Below are positions 1 through 7,864 of a stretch of DNA of 64,000 nt, piece after piece; within the stretch, counting starts at the first letter, position 1, and each line of letters starts with the position of its first letter. Both the position numbers and the translations under genes were made by a program. This DNA comes from Mycoplasmatota bacterium. Lineage in GTDB: Bacteria > Bacillota_I > Bacilli_A > RF39 > UBA660. The notes under the pieces are model-generated. The model was not told the DNA's origin. It made no database searches and was given only the letters and a program-made list of their open reading frames with translations. The DNA lies in NCBI GenBank assembly GCA_022774645.1, contig JALFKQ010000026.1, positions 124,001 to 188,000 on the forward strand. Direction: 5' to 3'.

Positions 1-208
1 ATAATTCTTTTGAAGATTTAAAAATATTATATCCTGGTACTAGAAGATATACATAATCCTTTAAAAAAGATATTATTGTTTCTGGTACACTTCTGTTATC
101 ATTTATTTCTAAGCCTTCTCTTTCAAGTTTTTTTCTGAATGTATATTGTTTTACTCCTTCTTCTAGAGTTGATACTAAAAATAATCCTGTGCAAATATTC
201 CAAATCAT
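1..208 (-). CDS. Hypothetical protein, 3' end beyond window
   Basis: An open frame begins at ATG 206-208 and runs out of the window after 69 codons, so only the N-terminus is seen (MIWNICTGLF...). A G5 ribosome binding site (AAGGGGGA) lies 5-10 bases upstream, and a near-consensus promoter lies at 237-265. The visible part has a weakly hydrophobic start and a charged middle, and I recognise no motif. It is transcribed away from the end of the large sigma gene at 286 but has its own promoter. The gene is well supported by start signals; its function is unknown. Confidence 0.6.
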   Translation of the reverse strand, partial: MIWNICTGLFLVSTLEEGVKQYTFRKKLEREGLEINDNRSVPETIISFLKDYVYLLVPGYNIFKSSKEL

Positions 209-236
209 TTTTTATTCCCCCTTAAAAAACGCTTAT

Positions 237-265
237 ATTGTATCAAAAAAGTTACAAGATGTCAA
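237..265 (-). promoter_or_regulatory. Sigma-A type promoter for the gene at 1-208
   Basis: On the minus strand the -35 is TTGACA (260-265), the spacer is 17 bases and the -10 is TACAAT (237-242). The -10 overlaps one arm of the inverted repeat at 240-277, which suggests repressor control. Confidence 0.75.
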
Positions 266-277
266 GTTTTTTGATAC
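240..277. repeat. Inverted repeat spanning the promoter (possible operator)
   Basis: GTATCAAAAAA (240-250) is perfectly complementary to TTTTTTGATAC (267-277), with 16 bases between. The arms contain almost no GC, so it is a poor terminator for the upstream sigma gene. It covers the -35 and -10 and looks more like an operator. The half TTTTTTGATACAA resembles the palindromes in front of the sigma genes at 32.7 and 35.0 kb. Confidence 0.45.
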
Positions 278-285
278 TTCATTTA

Positions 286-2505
286 TTAAAATGTGTTTCT
301 TTTTATTAATCTAATATCACTGTTTTCACTATTTGACACTGCTTCAATCGCCGTATCTATAATAGAATTTATATTTTCTTTATATAATAATAAGACTTTT
401 TTTGTAGTTTCTATTACTTCTAATGTTGTTATCCCTAAAAACTCAGCAATACTTTCATTTGAATAATATCTATTATCTACATATCCAAGTTTTAATGAAA
501 TGATTATAGCTTCTTTTGGTGTTAAAACTTTTAACATATCACCAAATGATGGAGTTTTTAATAATTCTAATATTCTTATATAATCTTTTTGTTCTAATTG
601 TTCTTCCTTTTGCTCAGAAACTACTTTGGTTACTGGTATTTTAACTTCTACTGATGGTTCTACTTTTTCTTCATTTATCTCAGGATTATCTTCTACTGGA
701 ATAGGTTTATTTTCAACAGTTGTTGTTTCTACCTTGGCAGTTCTATTTTTTATAAGCACCCTTTCTATTTTTGGCATTAATCCTGCATAAAATTTATTTT
801 TTTCTTTTTGTGTTATATCTGTTTTAACTGGATTTTCTAAATCTTCACCATATCTTTTTATTAATAGTGCTTTATCTTTATCAGATAATTGTGATATTAC
901 AGTGTCAATTTCTTCCCTAGTAAATCCATCAAAATATTCATAAATACTTTTTAATCTTGGCATTTCATTTTTCTCCTTTATTTTTTTATATTGTCTTGCA
1001 TATGACTTAAAACTTCTACTATCAGTTTTATAATTTTCTCTTAATTCATATAATCTTTTTGATGACTCATCTGGGTTTTTCATATATTCTAAAAATGGTT
1101 TTATGTGTGCTGAATTTCTTAATTTCTTAAGCCCTACCGCTTCTATTTGTCTAACTCTTTCTCTTGTTATTGAATATATCTTTCCAATTTGATCTAATGT
1201 CTTAGGGCTTTGTCCGCTTAAACCATTTCTTAAAATCAAAACTTCAATTTTTTTTGGTTTTAGGTTACACTTTTTAAATAATTCTGCTATTTTAGTTGGT
1301 AATTCATTAATTACTGCAATTCTGTCAAAGTTATCTGTATCGCTTGGAATTAATGCTCCAAGTTCTGTGTCTTCATCTTTTCCAACTAAATCATTTAAAC
1401 TTCTTGTATCAATTTTATATCTATAAATATTTGTTGCTTCTTCTATTGATATTCCCATTACTTTAGCAACTACATCTACAGAAGGTATTTCTCCCGTTTC
1501 TTGTTCTAACTTCATTTCAATTTTATTATATTGTGATATCTTTTGGTATATATGAACTGGAATTCTTATATTTCTGCTTGTATTGGCTATTGCTCTTGTA
1601 ATTCCTTGTCTTATCCAACTAGTGGCATAAGTACTAAATTTAAATCCCATATCTGAATTGAATCTTTCTATTGCAGTCATTAAACCAATATTGCCTTCTT
1701 GTACCAAATCCATAAAAGATAATCCTCTTCCTTGATACCTTCTAGCTATACTAACTACTAATCTTAAATTGTGATAAATAAATATTTCTTTAGCTCTTTC
1801 ATCACCATTTTTAATTCTTTTAGCAAGTTCTCTTTCTTCTTCTATTTTTAATATTCTAATATCATTTATTTCTCTTAAGTACATTTTAGTACTTTCATAT
1901 TCACTATAATTACTAATATCTGAATAAGGCACTTCTGTATCAATTGTATTTATTTCTATATTGTTTAACATGCAATATGTTTCAATTGAGAGAAGTAATA
2001 GATTACTATCAAATATTTTTTCAGCATCTCCACCTAATATTTTCTTTTTATTATTTTCATATATATTTTTAATAGCTTTACTGAATGTTTCGTTTTCTGA
2101 TATTAGTTTGCATATACTATCTGGATTTAATGAAAAATTACATAGTTCTAAAAAGTCTTCTAGTTTTTTAAATGATTTTACAATTGTTTCGGGGTTATTT
2201 ATTATAAATTCTTGATTTATGTAATTACTTATTATTTTGTATGATTTAGTTGGATCTTGTATTAGTTCTCTTGTTATAATTGATAAACTTTTTCTTAATT
2301 TATTATAAATATATTTACTATAATCTGTATCACTTTTATAATCTTTTTTTGATTCTTCTATTATTTTATAAGCCATTTCTTCAAATTCAGTTTCAGGTAA
2401 TTCTAAAAAAGAAAATCTATTTTTTGCTTTTTCAATAGTTGGTAATAATATGTTATATATTTCTTCTATACTGAGCATATTTATTTTCTTGAAGTTTAAT
2501 TCCAT
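286..2505 (-). CDS. Sigma-70 family factor with long N- and C-terminal extensions
   Basis: 739 aa, about twice the usual length of a primary sigma factor. The core is canonical: region 1.2/2.1 at about 203-245, region 2 at 245-315 ([33 protein letters not shown]), region 3 at about 320-395, and region 4 with the recognition helix [10 protein letters not shown] at 446-455. A 200-residue helical N-terminal domain precedes it. After region 4 come two segments that resemble degraded region-4 or helix-turn-helix units: about 515-585 (contains [14 protein letters not shown]) and about 645-720 (contains [15 protein letters not shown] and [13 protein letters not shown]). A Glu/Val/Pro-rich linker (590-640) separates them. 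The start has an AGGAGG site, and a TATAAT -10 lies at 2535-2540. It is certainly a sigma factor by its core; the role of the extensions is unknown. Confidence 0.9.
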   Translation of the reverse strand: MELNFKKINMLSIEEIYNILLPTIEKAKNRFSFLELPETEFEEMAYKIIEESKKDYKSDTDYSKYIYNKLRKSLSIITRELIQDPTKSYKIISNYINQEFIINNPETIVKSFKKLEDFLELCNFSLNPDSICKLISENETFSKAIKNIYENNKKKILGGDAEKIFDSNLLLLSIETYCMLNNIEINTIDTEVPYSDISNYSEYESTKMYLREINDIRILKIEEERELAKRIKNGDERAKEIFIYHNLRLVVSIARRYQGRGLSFMDLVQEGNIGLMTAIERFNSDMGFKFSTYATSWIRQGITRAIANTSRNIRIPVHIYQKISQYNKIEMKLEQETGEIPSVDVVAKVMGISIEEATNIYRYKIDTRSLNDLVGKDEDTELGALIPSDTDNFDRIAVINELPTKIAELFKKCNLKPKKIEVLILRNGLSGQSPKTLDQIGKIYSITRERVRQIEAVGLKKLRNSAHIKPFLEYMKNPDESSKRLYELRENYKTDSRSFKSYARQYKKIKEKNEMPRLKSIYEYFDGFTREEIDTVISQLSDKDKALLIKRYGEDLENPVKTDITQKEKNKFYAGLMPKIERVLIKNRTAKVETTTVENKPIPVEDNPEINEEKVEPSVEVKIPVTKVVSEQKEEQLEQKDYIRILELLKTPSFGDMLKVLTPKEAIIISLKLGYVDNRYYSNESIAEFLGITTLEVIETTKKVLLLYKENINSIIDTAIEAVSNSENSDIRLIKRNTF

Positions 2506-2544
2506 ATTATTGCCTCCTTTTCCTCGTGAAATATATTATAACAT

Positions 2545-2580
2545 ATTAAAAAAGAAAAATAACTTATTTTAGCTATTTTT
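2545..2580 (-). terminator. Intrinsic terminator of uvrC
   Basis: On the minus strand AAAAATAGCT pairs with AGTTATTTTT (one G-U) around a 6-base loop, followed by CTTTTTT. The stem includes the uvrC stop codon. Confidence 0.6.
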
Positions 2581-4345
2581 CCATATTATTTAAATATTCT
2601 ACTAATTCTTCTGCTACTTTAAATGGTATTATTTCACTTAATTCATAAGTTGTTGCTTCTTTCATTTTTGTTACACTACCATATTTCTTAATAAGTGCTT
2701 TTTTTCTTTTTTCTCCAAGTCCATTTATATTATCTAATACACTTGATATACTTCCTTTACTCCTAATTTCTTTATGGTAACTAATTGTAAATCTATGTAC
2801 TTCTTCATCTATTCTGCTTAATAGCCTAAATACCGTTGAGCTCTTATCAATTTTTATTATTTCATAAGTGTCTCCATCTACGATTGATTCTGGACTATGA
2901 TGATTATCTTTTTTAACACCTATTATTTTGATATTAAGACATAAACTTTCTAACACTTCTTTGCAGGCATTTATTTGATTGTTTCCACCATCAACTATTA
3001 TTAAATCGGGTATTGTTAATTTATCTTTTAAAACCCTAAAATATCTTCTATAAATTACTTCTTTCATTGAAGCTACATCATCATTTTTATCAAATGTAAG
3101 TTTAAATTTTCTGTAATTTTTCTTTGAAGGTACTCCATCTATAAATGATACCATTCCAGATACACTAAATGTGCCAAAAAGATTTGAGTTATCAAATGCT
3201 TCGATTATATGTAATTTGTCTAAATGAAGTAGTTCTCTCAATTCTTCATTGGCATCACTAGTTAACCTTTCATTATTATAGATTAATCTTATTTCTTTTT
3301 CATATTGTTCTTTTGCATTGGTATATGCCATATCAAATAATTTCTTTTTTGGGCCTCTTTTTACTGTAATTACTTTTGTATTTAATATATTTTCCATAAG
3401 AGATAAATCTATTATTTCTGGCATTATTATTTCTTTGGGAGCTATATTATTTTTAGAATAAAATGTACTTATATAATATTCTAATGTATCTTTTATATCA
3501 TTGATAATTGGTATTATTTTGTTATTAGCTCCAACTAATTTACCATTTCTTATAAAGAATATAACAATACTTATATATGAATTTTCATAATAATAATTTA
3601 TTACATCTCTATTGATATTATCATCAAGTTCTACAATACTTTGATTTTTAAATACTTCTTTAATATATCCAAGTTCTTCTACTAGTTCTTTGCATACTTC
3701 ATAATTTAAATTATCCGAATTAATTTGTATTTTTTCATTTATTTTATTTATTAAAAGTGTATCATTACCATTAAGTATTGATAATATTTCATTTTTCATA
3801 GGTGTAATGTCTATATCTTTATGTTCACAATAACCAAGGCATTCACCAATATGATAATATAAGCATACTTTTTTAGGCATTGTATCGCACTTTTTTAAGG
3901 GATATAATCTATTTAATAAATTTACTAGTCTCCTAGCGGCATATACATTAGGATAAGGCCCAAATAAGTGACTTGATTTCTTATTTATATTTATTTCTCT
4001 TTTTACTATAAGTCTAGGATATTTATCATTAGTAAGTTCAATATATGGATAACTTTTATCATCTCTTAGTAATATATTATATTTTGGATCATATTTTTTA
4101 ATTAAATTAATTTCTAATATAAATGCTTCTGTTTCACTATTAGTAACTATATATTCAAAATGATCTATTTCACTTACTAATTTTTTAGTTTTACCAGTCA
4201 CTCTTCCAGTAAAATAACTTTTTAATCTATTAAATAATATTTTAGCTTTACCTACATAGATAACAACATTATCACTATTGTACATAAGATAACATCCACT
4301 TTTTTTAGGTACTTCTTTTAATTCTTTAGTAAATTTTATTGCCAT
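2573..4345 (-). CDS. uvrC: Excinuclease ABC subunit C
   Basis: 590 aa, the normal family length. UvrC makes both incisions at UvrAB-marked DNA lesions. The N-terminal GIY-YIG nuclease is seen at residues 15-95 (GCYLMY, VIYVGKAK), the Cys-containing linker at about 155-175, the UVR segment at about 205-235, the RNase H-like nuclease at about 380-500 (EAFDNSN, PDLIIVDGG) and C-terminal helix-hairpin-helix motifs at about 535-585 (INGLGEKRKKALIKKYG). A GGAGG site sits just before the ATG. It is divergent from the IMPACT gene at 4416, 70 bases away. uvrA lies at 37.4 kb in the same window; uvrB is not seen. Confidence 0.97.
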   Translation of the reverse strand: MAIKFTKELKEVPKKSGCYLMYNSDNVVIYVGKAKILFNRLKSYFTGRVTGKTKKLVSEIDHFEYIVTNSETEAFILEINLIKKYDPKYNILLRDDKSYPYIELTNDKYPRLIVKREININKKSSHLFGPYPNVYAARRLVNLLNRLYPLKKCDTMPKKVCLYYHIGECLGYCEHKDIDITPMKNEILSILNGNDTLLINKINEKIQINSDNLNYEVCKELVEELGYIKEVFKNQSIVELDDNINRDVINYYYENSYISIVIFFIRNGKLVGANNKIIPIINDIKDTLEYYISTFYSKNNIAPKEIIMPEIIDLSLMENILNTKVITVKRGPKKKLFDMAYTNAKEQYEKEIRLIYNNERLTSDANEELRELLHLDKLHIIEAFDNSNLFGTFSVSGMVSFIDGVPSKKNYRKFKLTFDKNDDVASMKEVIYRRYFRVLKDKLTIPDLIIVDGGNNQINACKEVLESLCLNIKIIGVKKDNHHSPESIVDGDTYEIIKIDKSSTVFRLLSRIDEEVHRFTISYHKEIRSKGSISSVLDNINGLGEKRKKALIKKYGSVTKMKEATTYELSEIIPFKVAEELVEYLNNMEK

Positions 4346-4415
4346 ATTTCCTCCATATTTATTATTATAGCATTAAATACTTTTAAATAATTAAAAAATA
4401 ATATATAATTTATAT

Positions 4416-4763
4416 ATGAAAAAGTTAAATGAGAAGTTTTTAGAGGAAAAGAAATCTAAGTTTATAAGTATATTATATGAAATTGATAGTATTGATGAAG
4501 TTGATAATATTATAGAAAGTCTTAGAAAAGAACATAAAAAATGTAGACATATTGTTTATGCTTATAAATTTGATAATATAGAGAAAAATCATGCAGATAA
4601 AGAACCAAATGGCACAACAAGAGGATTAATTGATATCATTCATAGGAAGAATCTAAATAAAACTTTAATTGTTGTTATCAGATATTTTGGAGGTACTTTA
4701 CTAGGTAGTGGCCTTTTAACAAGAACTTACACAAAGGTATCATCAATGCTATTCATAGAATAA
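4416..4763 (+). CDS. Short IMPACT/YigZ-family protein
   Basis: 115 aa. The sequence matches the N-terminal domain of the YigZ/IMPACT (UPF0029) family: KKSKFIS near the start, KCRHIVYAYK (about 43-52), EPNGTTRGLIDII (61-73) and VVIRYFGGTLLGSGLLTRTY (86-105). Typical bacterial members are about 200 aa and carry a second ferredoxin-like domain, which is absent here: the frame stops at TAA and a terminator follows at once, so the gene is short rather than cut by the window. The conserved Asp-Gly-Glu-Pro stretch reads DKEP. TATAAT lies at 4404-4409, only 6 bases before the ATG, and there is no ribosome binding site, so the mRNA may be leaderless. The family's function is not settled. Confidence 0.8.
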   Translation: MKKLNEKFLEEKKSKFISILYEIDSIDEVDNIIESLRKEHKKCRHIVYAYKFDNIEKNHADKEPNGTTRGLIDIIHRKNLNKTLIVVIRYFGGTLLGSGLLTRTYTKVSSMLFIE

Positions 4764-5087
4764 AGCACTTATTACTTTAAGTGTTTTTTTAATTCCTTCA
4801 TTCATAAATTTTTCTATTGTATTTCCTATATTATATCCAATATTACTCACTTTATTTGTATAATCTACTTGTTCATCTATAACATAATCTTTAAGTGATA
4901 CATTTTTTCCTTCATTAACATCATTTTCAAATTTTTTTAATGCTTCTTTTGTTAAATTTGCTTTATTGTGAGCCTTGTATTCATAAAATCCAGTTTCTTT
5001 ACAAATATATAAGATTAAAAAAATTACAAAAAGAAACAAAGTTATTTTAAGTAATGTGTTTTTTTCTTGAGTTTTTATTTCATCCAT
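4749..5087 (-). CDS. YqxA-like single-pass membrane protein downstream of spoIIP
   Basis: 112 aa from ATG 5087. The frame can also open at a GTG 3 codons upstream, but AGGTG at 5094-5098 is spaced 6 bases from this ATG. One membrane helix lies at about residues 13-30, followed by a soluble extracytoplasmic helical tail. It overlaps the spoIIP stop by 8 bases and is probably translationally coupled. In Bacillus subtilis spoIIP is followed by yqxA, a small membrane protein of similar size, and rpsT lies nearby in divergent orientation, exactly as here. I therefore infer a YqxA (DUF3679) counterpart from position, size and topology; sequence similarity needs an alignment. Confidence 0.6.
   Translation of the reverse strand: MDEIKTQEKNTLLKITLFLFVIFLILYICKETGFYEYKAHNKANLTKEALKKFENDVNEGKNVSLKDYVIDEQVDYTNKVSNIGYNIGNTIEKFMNEGIKKTLKVISALFYE
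4762..4790 (+). terminator. Terminator of the IMPACT gene, inside the opposing CDS
   Basis: AAAGCACTT pairs with AAGTGTTTT over an 8-base loop, followed by a 7-base T run. It lies within the 3' coding sequence of the minus-strand gene ending at 4749; the two genes overlap tail to tail by 15 bases. Confidence 0.65.
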
Positions 5088-5964
5088 TTGATTCACCTAG
5101 ATATTCTTTTATTATTTTTGATAATATTTCTAATGTATTATTAAGTTCATCTATTTGATTATCAACACCGCCTAATTCTATAAGTATTGCATTAGGATTT
5201 AAATCTTGATTAAAAATAACATCACTTCTTTTATATATTCCTCTACTTAATCCTTTATAATCTTTTTCTAAACTACTATTTATATATTCTGCAAATTTTA
5301 AATTTTTTTTATAATTTTTGTGTTTAGTAGTTACAACTAACATAACTCTTGCATACTTTTTATTATCTTTTTGATATAAAGTTTGTTTATATTTTACTGA
5401 ATCTCTATGTAAATCTATTAGTATTTTAAATTTATTTTTTTTAGAAGCTGATTTTATATAACTTCTACTTGCATCATAACATCCATAATAATTAAGATTG
5501 TGTTTTGTTAAATAATTTTTTATTTTCTTGTTTTCAACTATTACTCCTATGCCATTATTATTCAAATGTTCTTTAAATATATATGAGGCTATTTTTACTG
5601 TTGGCGTTATTGAATAATCGCTTATATAGGGAATCGCATATTTTTCAGTATCATGTGTATTATAAATATATACTTGTGGCTCTAAGGTTTCATTTTTAAC
5701 ATTTTCATTTTTATTTATAAATATTATTTCTTCTGGTTCTTTATAATTATTTATATCATTTAAAGATACTATTTTATTAAGTGATTCATATAATAATCTT
5801 GATTTAATATTATAATCTTTTTCTATCTTAAAATAATTATTAAAGTATTTATTTAAAACATTTGTATTATTAAATAAGTAATAATATACTAGTATAAAAA
5901 CAATTATAAATAATATGAATATTTCTTTTTTTAGATTAGTTTTTTTACTTTTAAATTTTTCCAT
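5080..5964 (-). CDS. spoIIP: Stage II sporulation protein P-type peptidoglycan amidase
   Basis: 294 aa. SpoIIP is an N-acetylmuramoyl-L-alanine amidase which, with SpoIID and SpoIIM, thins septal peptidoglycan during forespore engulfment. An N-terminal membrane anchor is at about residues 14-31. The catalytic domain shows the family landmarks: YNTHDTE (101-107), DLHRDS (184-189), FNQDL (251-255) and IELGG (262-266), which supply the expected zinc ligands and active-site residues. It ends in UGA. The ATG has no clear ribosome binding site; the upstream sequence is almost pure A/T with TATATT 6 bases away, so leaderless initiation is possible. It could instead act in vegetative cell separation if the genome lacks the rest of the engulfment machinery. 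Confidence 0.88.
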   Translation of the reverse strand: MEKFKSKKTNLKKEIFILFIIVFILVYYYLFNNTNVLNKYFNNYFKIEKDYNIKSRLLYESLNKIVSLNDINNYKEPEEIIFINKNENVKNETLEPQVYIYNTHDTEKYAIPYISDYSITPTVKIASYIFKEHLNNNGIGVIVENKKIKNYLTKHNLNYYGCYDASRSYIKSASKKNKFKILIDLHRDSVKYKQTLYQKDNKKYARVMLVVTTKHKNYKKNLKFAEYINSSLEKDYKGLSRGIYKRSDVIFNQDLNPNAILIELGGVDNQIDELNNTLEILSKIIKEYLGESNG

Positions 5965-6008
5965 ATATAAAATATATAATATTTATTATTAAAAAAATGT
6001 CGAAATAA

Positions 6009-6037
6009 TTGATTTTTTAATTTATTTTTGTTATCAT
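6009..6037 (+). promoter_or_regulatory. Promoter of rpsT
   Basis: TTGATT (6009-6014), 17-base spacer, TATCAT (6032-6037), with transcription expected about 20 bases before the GGGAGGTGG ribosome binding site. Confidence 0.6.
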
Positions 6038-6064
6038 TAAATAAGTTTTAAGGGAGGTGGAATC

Positions 6065-6316
6065 ATGCCTAATATTAAAAGTGCTAAAAAAAGAGTTCTA
6101 GTTACTAAAAAATCAACTGTTCTTAACAATGATGTTAAAGCTAGTATGAAAACTGCTATAAAGAAAGTTGAAAAAGCAGCTAATAAAGAAGAAGCTATGG
6201 CTAAATTACCAGAAGCTATTAAGAAAATAGATATTGCAGCTTCTAAGGGTGTTATTAAAGCTAATACTAGAGATAGATATAAGACAAGATTAAATAAATT
6301 AGTAAATGAAAAATAG
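6065..6316 (+). CDS. rpsT: 30S ribosomal protein S20
   Basis: 83 aa, the usual size of bS20, a basic helical protein that binds 16S rRNA early in 30S assembly. It begins MPNIKSAKKRV as in other Bacillota, is rich in Lys and Ala, and contains the conserved RNA-contacting middle and the C-terminal NTRDRYKTRLNKLV segment. A very strong GGGAGGTGG site precedes the ATG. It is monocistronic: its stop codon touches a strong terminator. Divergence from spoIIP is conserved in Bacillus. Confidence 0.97.
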   Translation: MPNIKSAKKRVLVTKKSTVLNNDVKASMKTAIKKVEKAANKEEAMAKLPEAIKKIDIAASKGVIKANTRDRYKTRLNKLVNEK

Positions 6317-6337
6317 TAGATTATGTCTACTTTTTTT
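6315..6337 (+). terminator. Terminator of rpsT
   Basis: AGTAGA / TCTACT is a perfect 6-bp stem with loop TTATG, followed by a T7 run. The stem starts within the rpsT stop codon. Confidence 0.85.
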
Positions 6338-6361
6338 GTTATACTGAATATGGTGAAAGAT

Positions 6362-7282
6362 ATGACAAGAACTGAAAAGCTATTATATATATTAATTGTA
6401 CTAGTAGTTAGTTTTATAATATTTTTATTTTATCAAAATTTTGATAAAATAAATAAAAATATAAATGAATTTATAACAAGTGTTAAGGAACCTAAAATAA
6501 ATATTCCTAATGATAAAATTATTTATAATAGAAAATATTCTTATAAAACTGTTCATGATACTGATAATTTTAGCCCTAAAAATATTGAAGATTTAAAAAG
6601 TATATATTATACAGTTTTAAATAATGGTTGGGATGAATTTACATTTTATTGTGATAAGGAATATGAAAATTGTGCTAATGATGTTAAAACTATTGCTGAT
6701 GATAGTGAATATATAAACTTGATAAATAATTATGTAAGTCCTTATAATTCATATAAAAAATATAATACTGTAATTACTAATAACAATGCTATAACACTTA
6801 CTATTGAGAAATTATATTCTAATGATGAAATAACTAATATTAATGCTAAATTAGATAATATATTTTATGAACTTGAAATTAATAATACTATAAGTAATAC
6901 AAATATTAAAAAACTACATGATTATTTAATTAATAATATTAAATATGATGAAGATTACAAAGAAAATAATAGAGAGTCAATATCAAACAAGGCATATGGA
7001 GCTTTATTTAATGGAATTGCTTTATGTAGTGGTTACACTGATACATTAGCCTTAATGTTAGACAGATTAAATATTCCTAATTTTAAAGTTACAAGTGAAA
7101 AACATGTATGGAATGTTATCTATTACGATGGTAAATGGACACATATTGATAGTACTTGGGATGATGATGAAGTTAACAAGTACAATCAACATAATTTTTA
7201 TATGATAAGTACTGATGATTTATTTAAAAAAGATAAAGAAGAGCATAATTTTGATGTAAGTGATTATTTGGAATTAAATTAA
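6362..7282 (+). CDS. Membrane-anchored transglutaminase-like protein
   Basis: 306 aa from ATG 6362. Earlier in-frame ATGs at 6323 and 6350 fall in the rpsT terminator or lack a ribosome binding site; GGTGA at 6353-6357 fits 6362. A membrane helix at about 8-25 is followed by an extracytoplasmic region. The C-terminal domain is a transglutaminase/protease-like fold: nucleophile segment ALCSGYTDTLALML (Cys at about 240), then HVWNVIYYDGKW with the His, and HIDSTWDD with the Asp, i.e. a Cys-His-Asp triad in order. Such domains in Bacillota are often peptidases or cross-linking enzymes of surface proteins. A TATACT -10 at 6340-6345 suggests a separate promoter. Substrate unknown. Confidence 0.8.
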   Translation: MTRTEKLLYILIVLVVSFIIFLFYQNFDKINKNINEFITSVKEPKINIPNDKIIYNRKYSYKTVHDTDNFSPKNIEDLKSIYYTVLNNGWDEFTFYCDKEYENCANDVKTIADDSEYINLINNYVSPYNSYKKYNTVITNNNAITLTIEKLYSNDEITNINAKLDNIFYELEINNTISNTNIKKLHDYLINNIKYDEDYKENNRESISNKAYGALFNGIALCSGYTDTLALMLDRLNIPNFKVTSEKHVWNVIYYDGKWTHIDSTWDDDEVNKYNQHNFYMISTDDLFKKDKEEHNFDVSDYLELN

Positions 7283-7308
7283 AAATGATGATTTCTCATC
7301 ATTTTTTT
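7281..7308. terminator. Bidirectional terminator
   Basis: ATGATGA / TCATCAT stem (7285-7291, 7296-7302) with loop TTTC, extended by A4/T4, with an A run on the left and a T run on the right. It can serve the plus-strand transglutaminase gene and the converging gene ending at 7307. Confidence 0.8.
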
Positions 7309-7792
7309 ATTGTCTTAATTTCTTAGTATAATATCCAGCTATATCATACCCTTTAGCTATTTTTCTCATTAAACTTAATTTTATTTCTACTTCATTTGGA
7401 GATTGTTTAAAATATTTTTCTATTACTTTAAGTGGTAAATAATCTCTTGCATCTACAATTGTTATAACATCCCAGATTAATTCACCTATATAAGTTTCTG
7501 ATTTATGTTGGCTGTTTTGACTATTAATATCTTCATTTTTTAATAATAAAGTTCCCTTATCGTTATGATAAGTTAATTTTTTAATTACCATTTTATTTGT
7601 AATCACTTCTCTATAACCAAACACCTCATCATCTACACTATCTTTATTATATACTGGTGTTACTAATATTAAACCAAGCGGATCAGATTTTTCTACAAAA
7701 CCATTTTCTAACATTCTTGTTACAGCTGCACCTTGGGCAATATATAATGGCTCTTTTTCTTTTTCTCGGTATGTCATATTTTGTAACTTCAT
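7307..7792 (-). CDS. Hypothetical protein
   Basis: 161 aa from ATG 7792, preceded by AAAAAGGAGT; the frame stays open 19 codons further upstream but that stretch is promoter. The protein is soluble, mixed alpha/beta and slightly basic, with no membrane helix or signal. The middle third (IGELIWDVITIVDARDYLPL) and the C-terminal helical part (KIAKGYDIAGYYTKKL) look structured, but I do not recognise the family. It follows miaA on the same strand but is separated by a terminator and has its own promoter. Confidence 0.75.
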   Translation of the reverse strand: MKLQNMTYREKEKEPLYIAQGAAVTRMLENGFVEKSDPLGLILVTPVYNKDSVDDEVFGYREVITNKMVIKKLTYHNDKGTLLLKNEDINSQNSQHKSETYIGELIWDVITIVDARDYLPLKVIEKYFKQSPNEVEIKLSLMRKIAKGYDIAGYYTKKLRQ

Positions 7793-7817
7793 AATTACTC
7801 CTTTTTGTGTACGAATT

Positions 7818-7846
7818 ATTATATTTGTTATTAAAAAAATAGTCAA
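7818..7846 (-). promoter_or_regulatory. Promoter of the 7307 gene, embedded in the miaA terminator
   Basis: TTGACT (7841-7846), 17-base spacer, TATAAT (7818-7823) on the minus strand. The -35 hexamer is part of the downstream-side... stem of the miaA terminator at 7833-7864. Confidence 0.75.
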
Positions 7847-7864
7847 CATTTTATTGACTATTTT
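7833..7864 (-). terminator. Terminator of the yqeG-yqeH-mutL-miaA run
   Basis: An 11-bp perfect stem (7836-7846 with 7854-7864) with a 7-base loop and a 7-base T run on the minus strand; it includes the miaA stop codon. Confidence 0.8.

Noticed and set aside
1961..2215. Plus-strand open frame of 84 codons
   Set aside because: Lies wholly inside the large sigma gene on the opposite strand, has no ribosome binding site and a biased Phe/Ser/Leu content typical of antisense shadows.
7281..7308. Small RNA between the converging genes
   Set aside because: The short perfect stem with flanking A and T runs is fully explained as a bidirectional terminator.
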